The notes beneath the pieces were generated by a model, which was given only the letters and a program-made list of their open reading frames with translations, was not told the DNA's origin and made no database searches. A DNA stretch of 5,560 bases from positions 1 to 5,560 of the forward strand of contig CACVAV010000217.1 in assembly GCA_902727945.1 (NCBI GenBank). Direction: 5' to 3'. The translations under genes were made by a program, and so were the position numbers. This document shows, piece after piece, positions 5,121 through 5,560 of this stretch. Numbering within the stretch: the first letter of the stretch is position 1; every line of letters begins with the position of its first letter. This stretch comes from an uncultured Thiotrichaceae bacterium (GTDB lineage Bacteria > Pseudomonadota > Gammaproteobacteria > Thiotrichales > Thiotrichaceae).

Positions 5121-5560
5121 TTATTCCGTTTCAGCAATAGGTGCCGGGGCAGCTGGCAGATACTGTGTTTGTGCTGCGAAAACTGCTTCCAGTTCAGTCG
5201 GGAATGTTGTCATCGCACTCTCGATAAACCTGTGCGCTCCCTGATCACTTTTCACGACCAGTGTGTGCGTTGGCGAACCCACCAAGGGCATCTCACGCTT
5301 TTTCGCTCTCAGGCGCGTGTAATCAACTTCATTCAGGTTTTCTGTCAGGGCTTTGAATTGTTGCGCGGTGATCGTTCCGGCTTTCTCATTCAACAGTTTG
5401 TTATAGCCGTCTTTAATCTCAAGGCGTGTACTCAGGTCTTTGTTGATAGTGAGCGTCTGATCCCGGCGTAGTGTTGCTGACACTGGTGGACTGCTTTTAA
5501 TAAAAATAACAGATTCAATAGCCCTTTGATCTGTTTTACCGCCAGTGGTGGCCGCACATG
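5121..5560 (-). CDS. Unrecognised protein, probably a lipoprotein (partial; runs off the right edge)
   Basis: The frame ending at TAA (5123-5121) stays open to the window edge, giving 145 full codons. A GTG at 5483 could be read as a start, but the frame continues upstream without a stop through GGKTDQRAIESVIFIKSS, which resembles the same protein, so the true start is outside. The first complete codon at the edge is Cys (5558-5556), followed by Ala-Ala-Thr-Thr-Gly-Gly; the preceding codon ends in CA, compatible with Ala or Ser. This looks like the +1 cysteine of a lipobox, but the rest of the signal cannot be seen. The visible chain is mostly hydrophilic, with alternating strand-like segments (VIFIKSS, QTLTINKD, HTLVVKSD), a Lys/Arg-rich centre and an Ala/Pro-rich end. 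It faintly resembles small secreted DUF6438-like domains, which I cannot confirm. It converges on the DUF1501 gene with a 52-nt gap. Confidence 0.65.
   Translation of the reverse strand, partial: CAATTGGKTDQRAIESVIFIKSSPPVSATLRRDQTLTINKDLSTRLEIKDGYNKLLNEKAGTITAQQFKALTENLNEVDYTRLRAKKREMPLVGSPTHTLVVKSDQGAHRFIESAMTTFPTELEAVFAAQTQYLPAAPAPIAETE

Overview
The window (about 46% G+C by eye) looks like chromosomal DNA of a gammaproteobacterium. The partial polA at the left edge closely resembles the N-terminal nuclease domain of E. coli DNA polymerase I, as recalled from memory. Promoter-like elements are sigma70-like, and the envelope proteins suit a Gram-negative cell. No lineage below class can be named from this sequence. 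No mobile element, tRNA, rRNA or CRISPR array is visible.

Left half, all on the minus strand. Positions 1-536 hold the first 178 codons of polA, which continues off the left edge. Positions 701-1258 encode a small membrane-anchored or exported protein with an M23/LytM fold in which every canonical zinc-ligand position has been replaced, so it is a predicted dead peptidase. Positions 1429-2262 encode an exported protein with an HExxH-x18-E gluzincin-type zinc motif. A 17-bp hairpin (1370-1408) just after the last gene's stop probably ends or trims its transcript. Positions 2263-2599 are a divergent control region with promoter-like elements for both sides and two dyads.

Right half. Positions 2600-3901 (DUF1800) and 3914-5068 (DUF1501) form a tight two-gene operon on the plus strand, 12 nt apart, with the second gene's Shine-Dalgarno overlapping the first gene's stop codon. 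DUF1501 carries a twin-arginine signal and metal-site-like motifs of the alkaline phosphatase/sulfatase superfamily. DUF1800 has no signal peptide. This pair co-occurs widely in bacteria but has no settled biochemical function that I know of, and it is the best candidate here for an under-described system. Facing it, on the minus strand, is the 3' part of an open frame (5121-5560) that runs off the right edge. Its first visible residues, Cys-Ala-Ala-Thr-Thr-Gly-Gly, look like the start of a mature lipoprotein.

Apart from polA, the visible genes mostly point to the cell envelope. The DUF1800/DUF1501 pair is the only clear functional unit. The two left-hand envelope genes share a strand but are separated by a hairpin and are probably separate transcripts.
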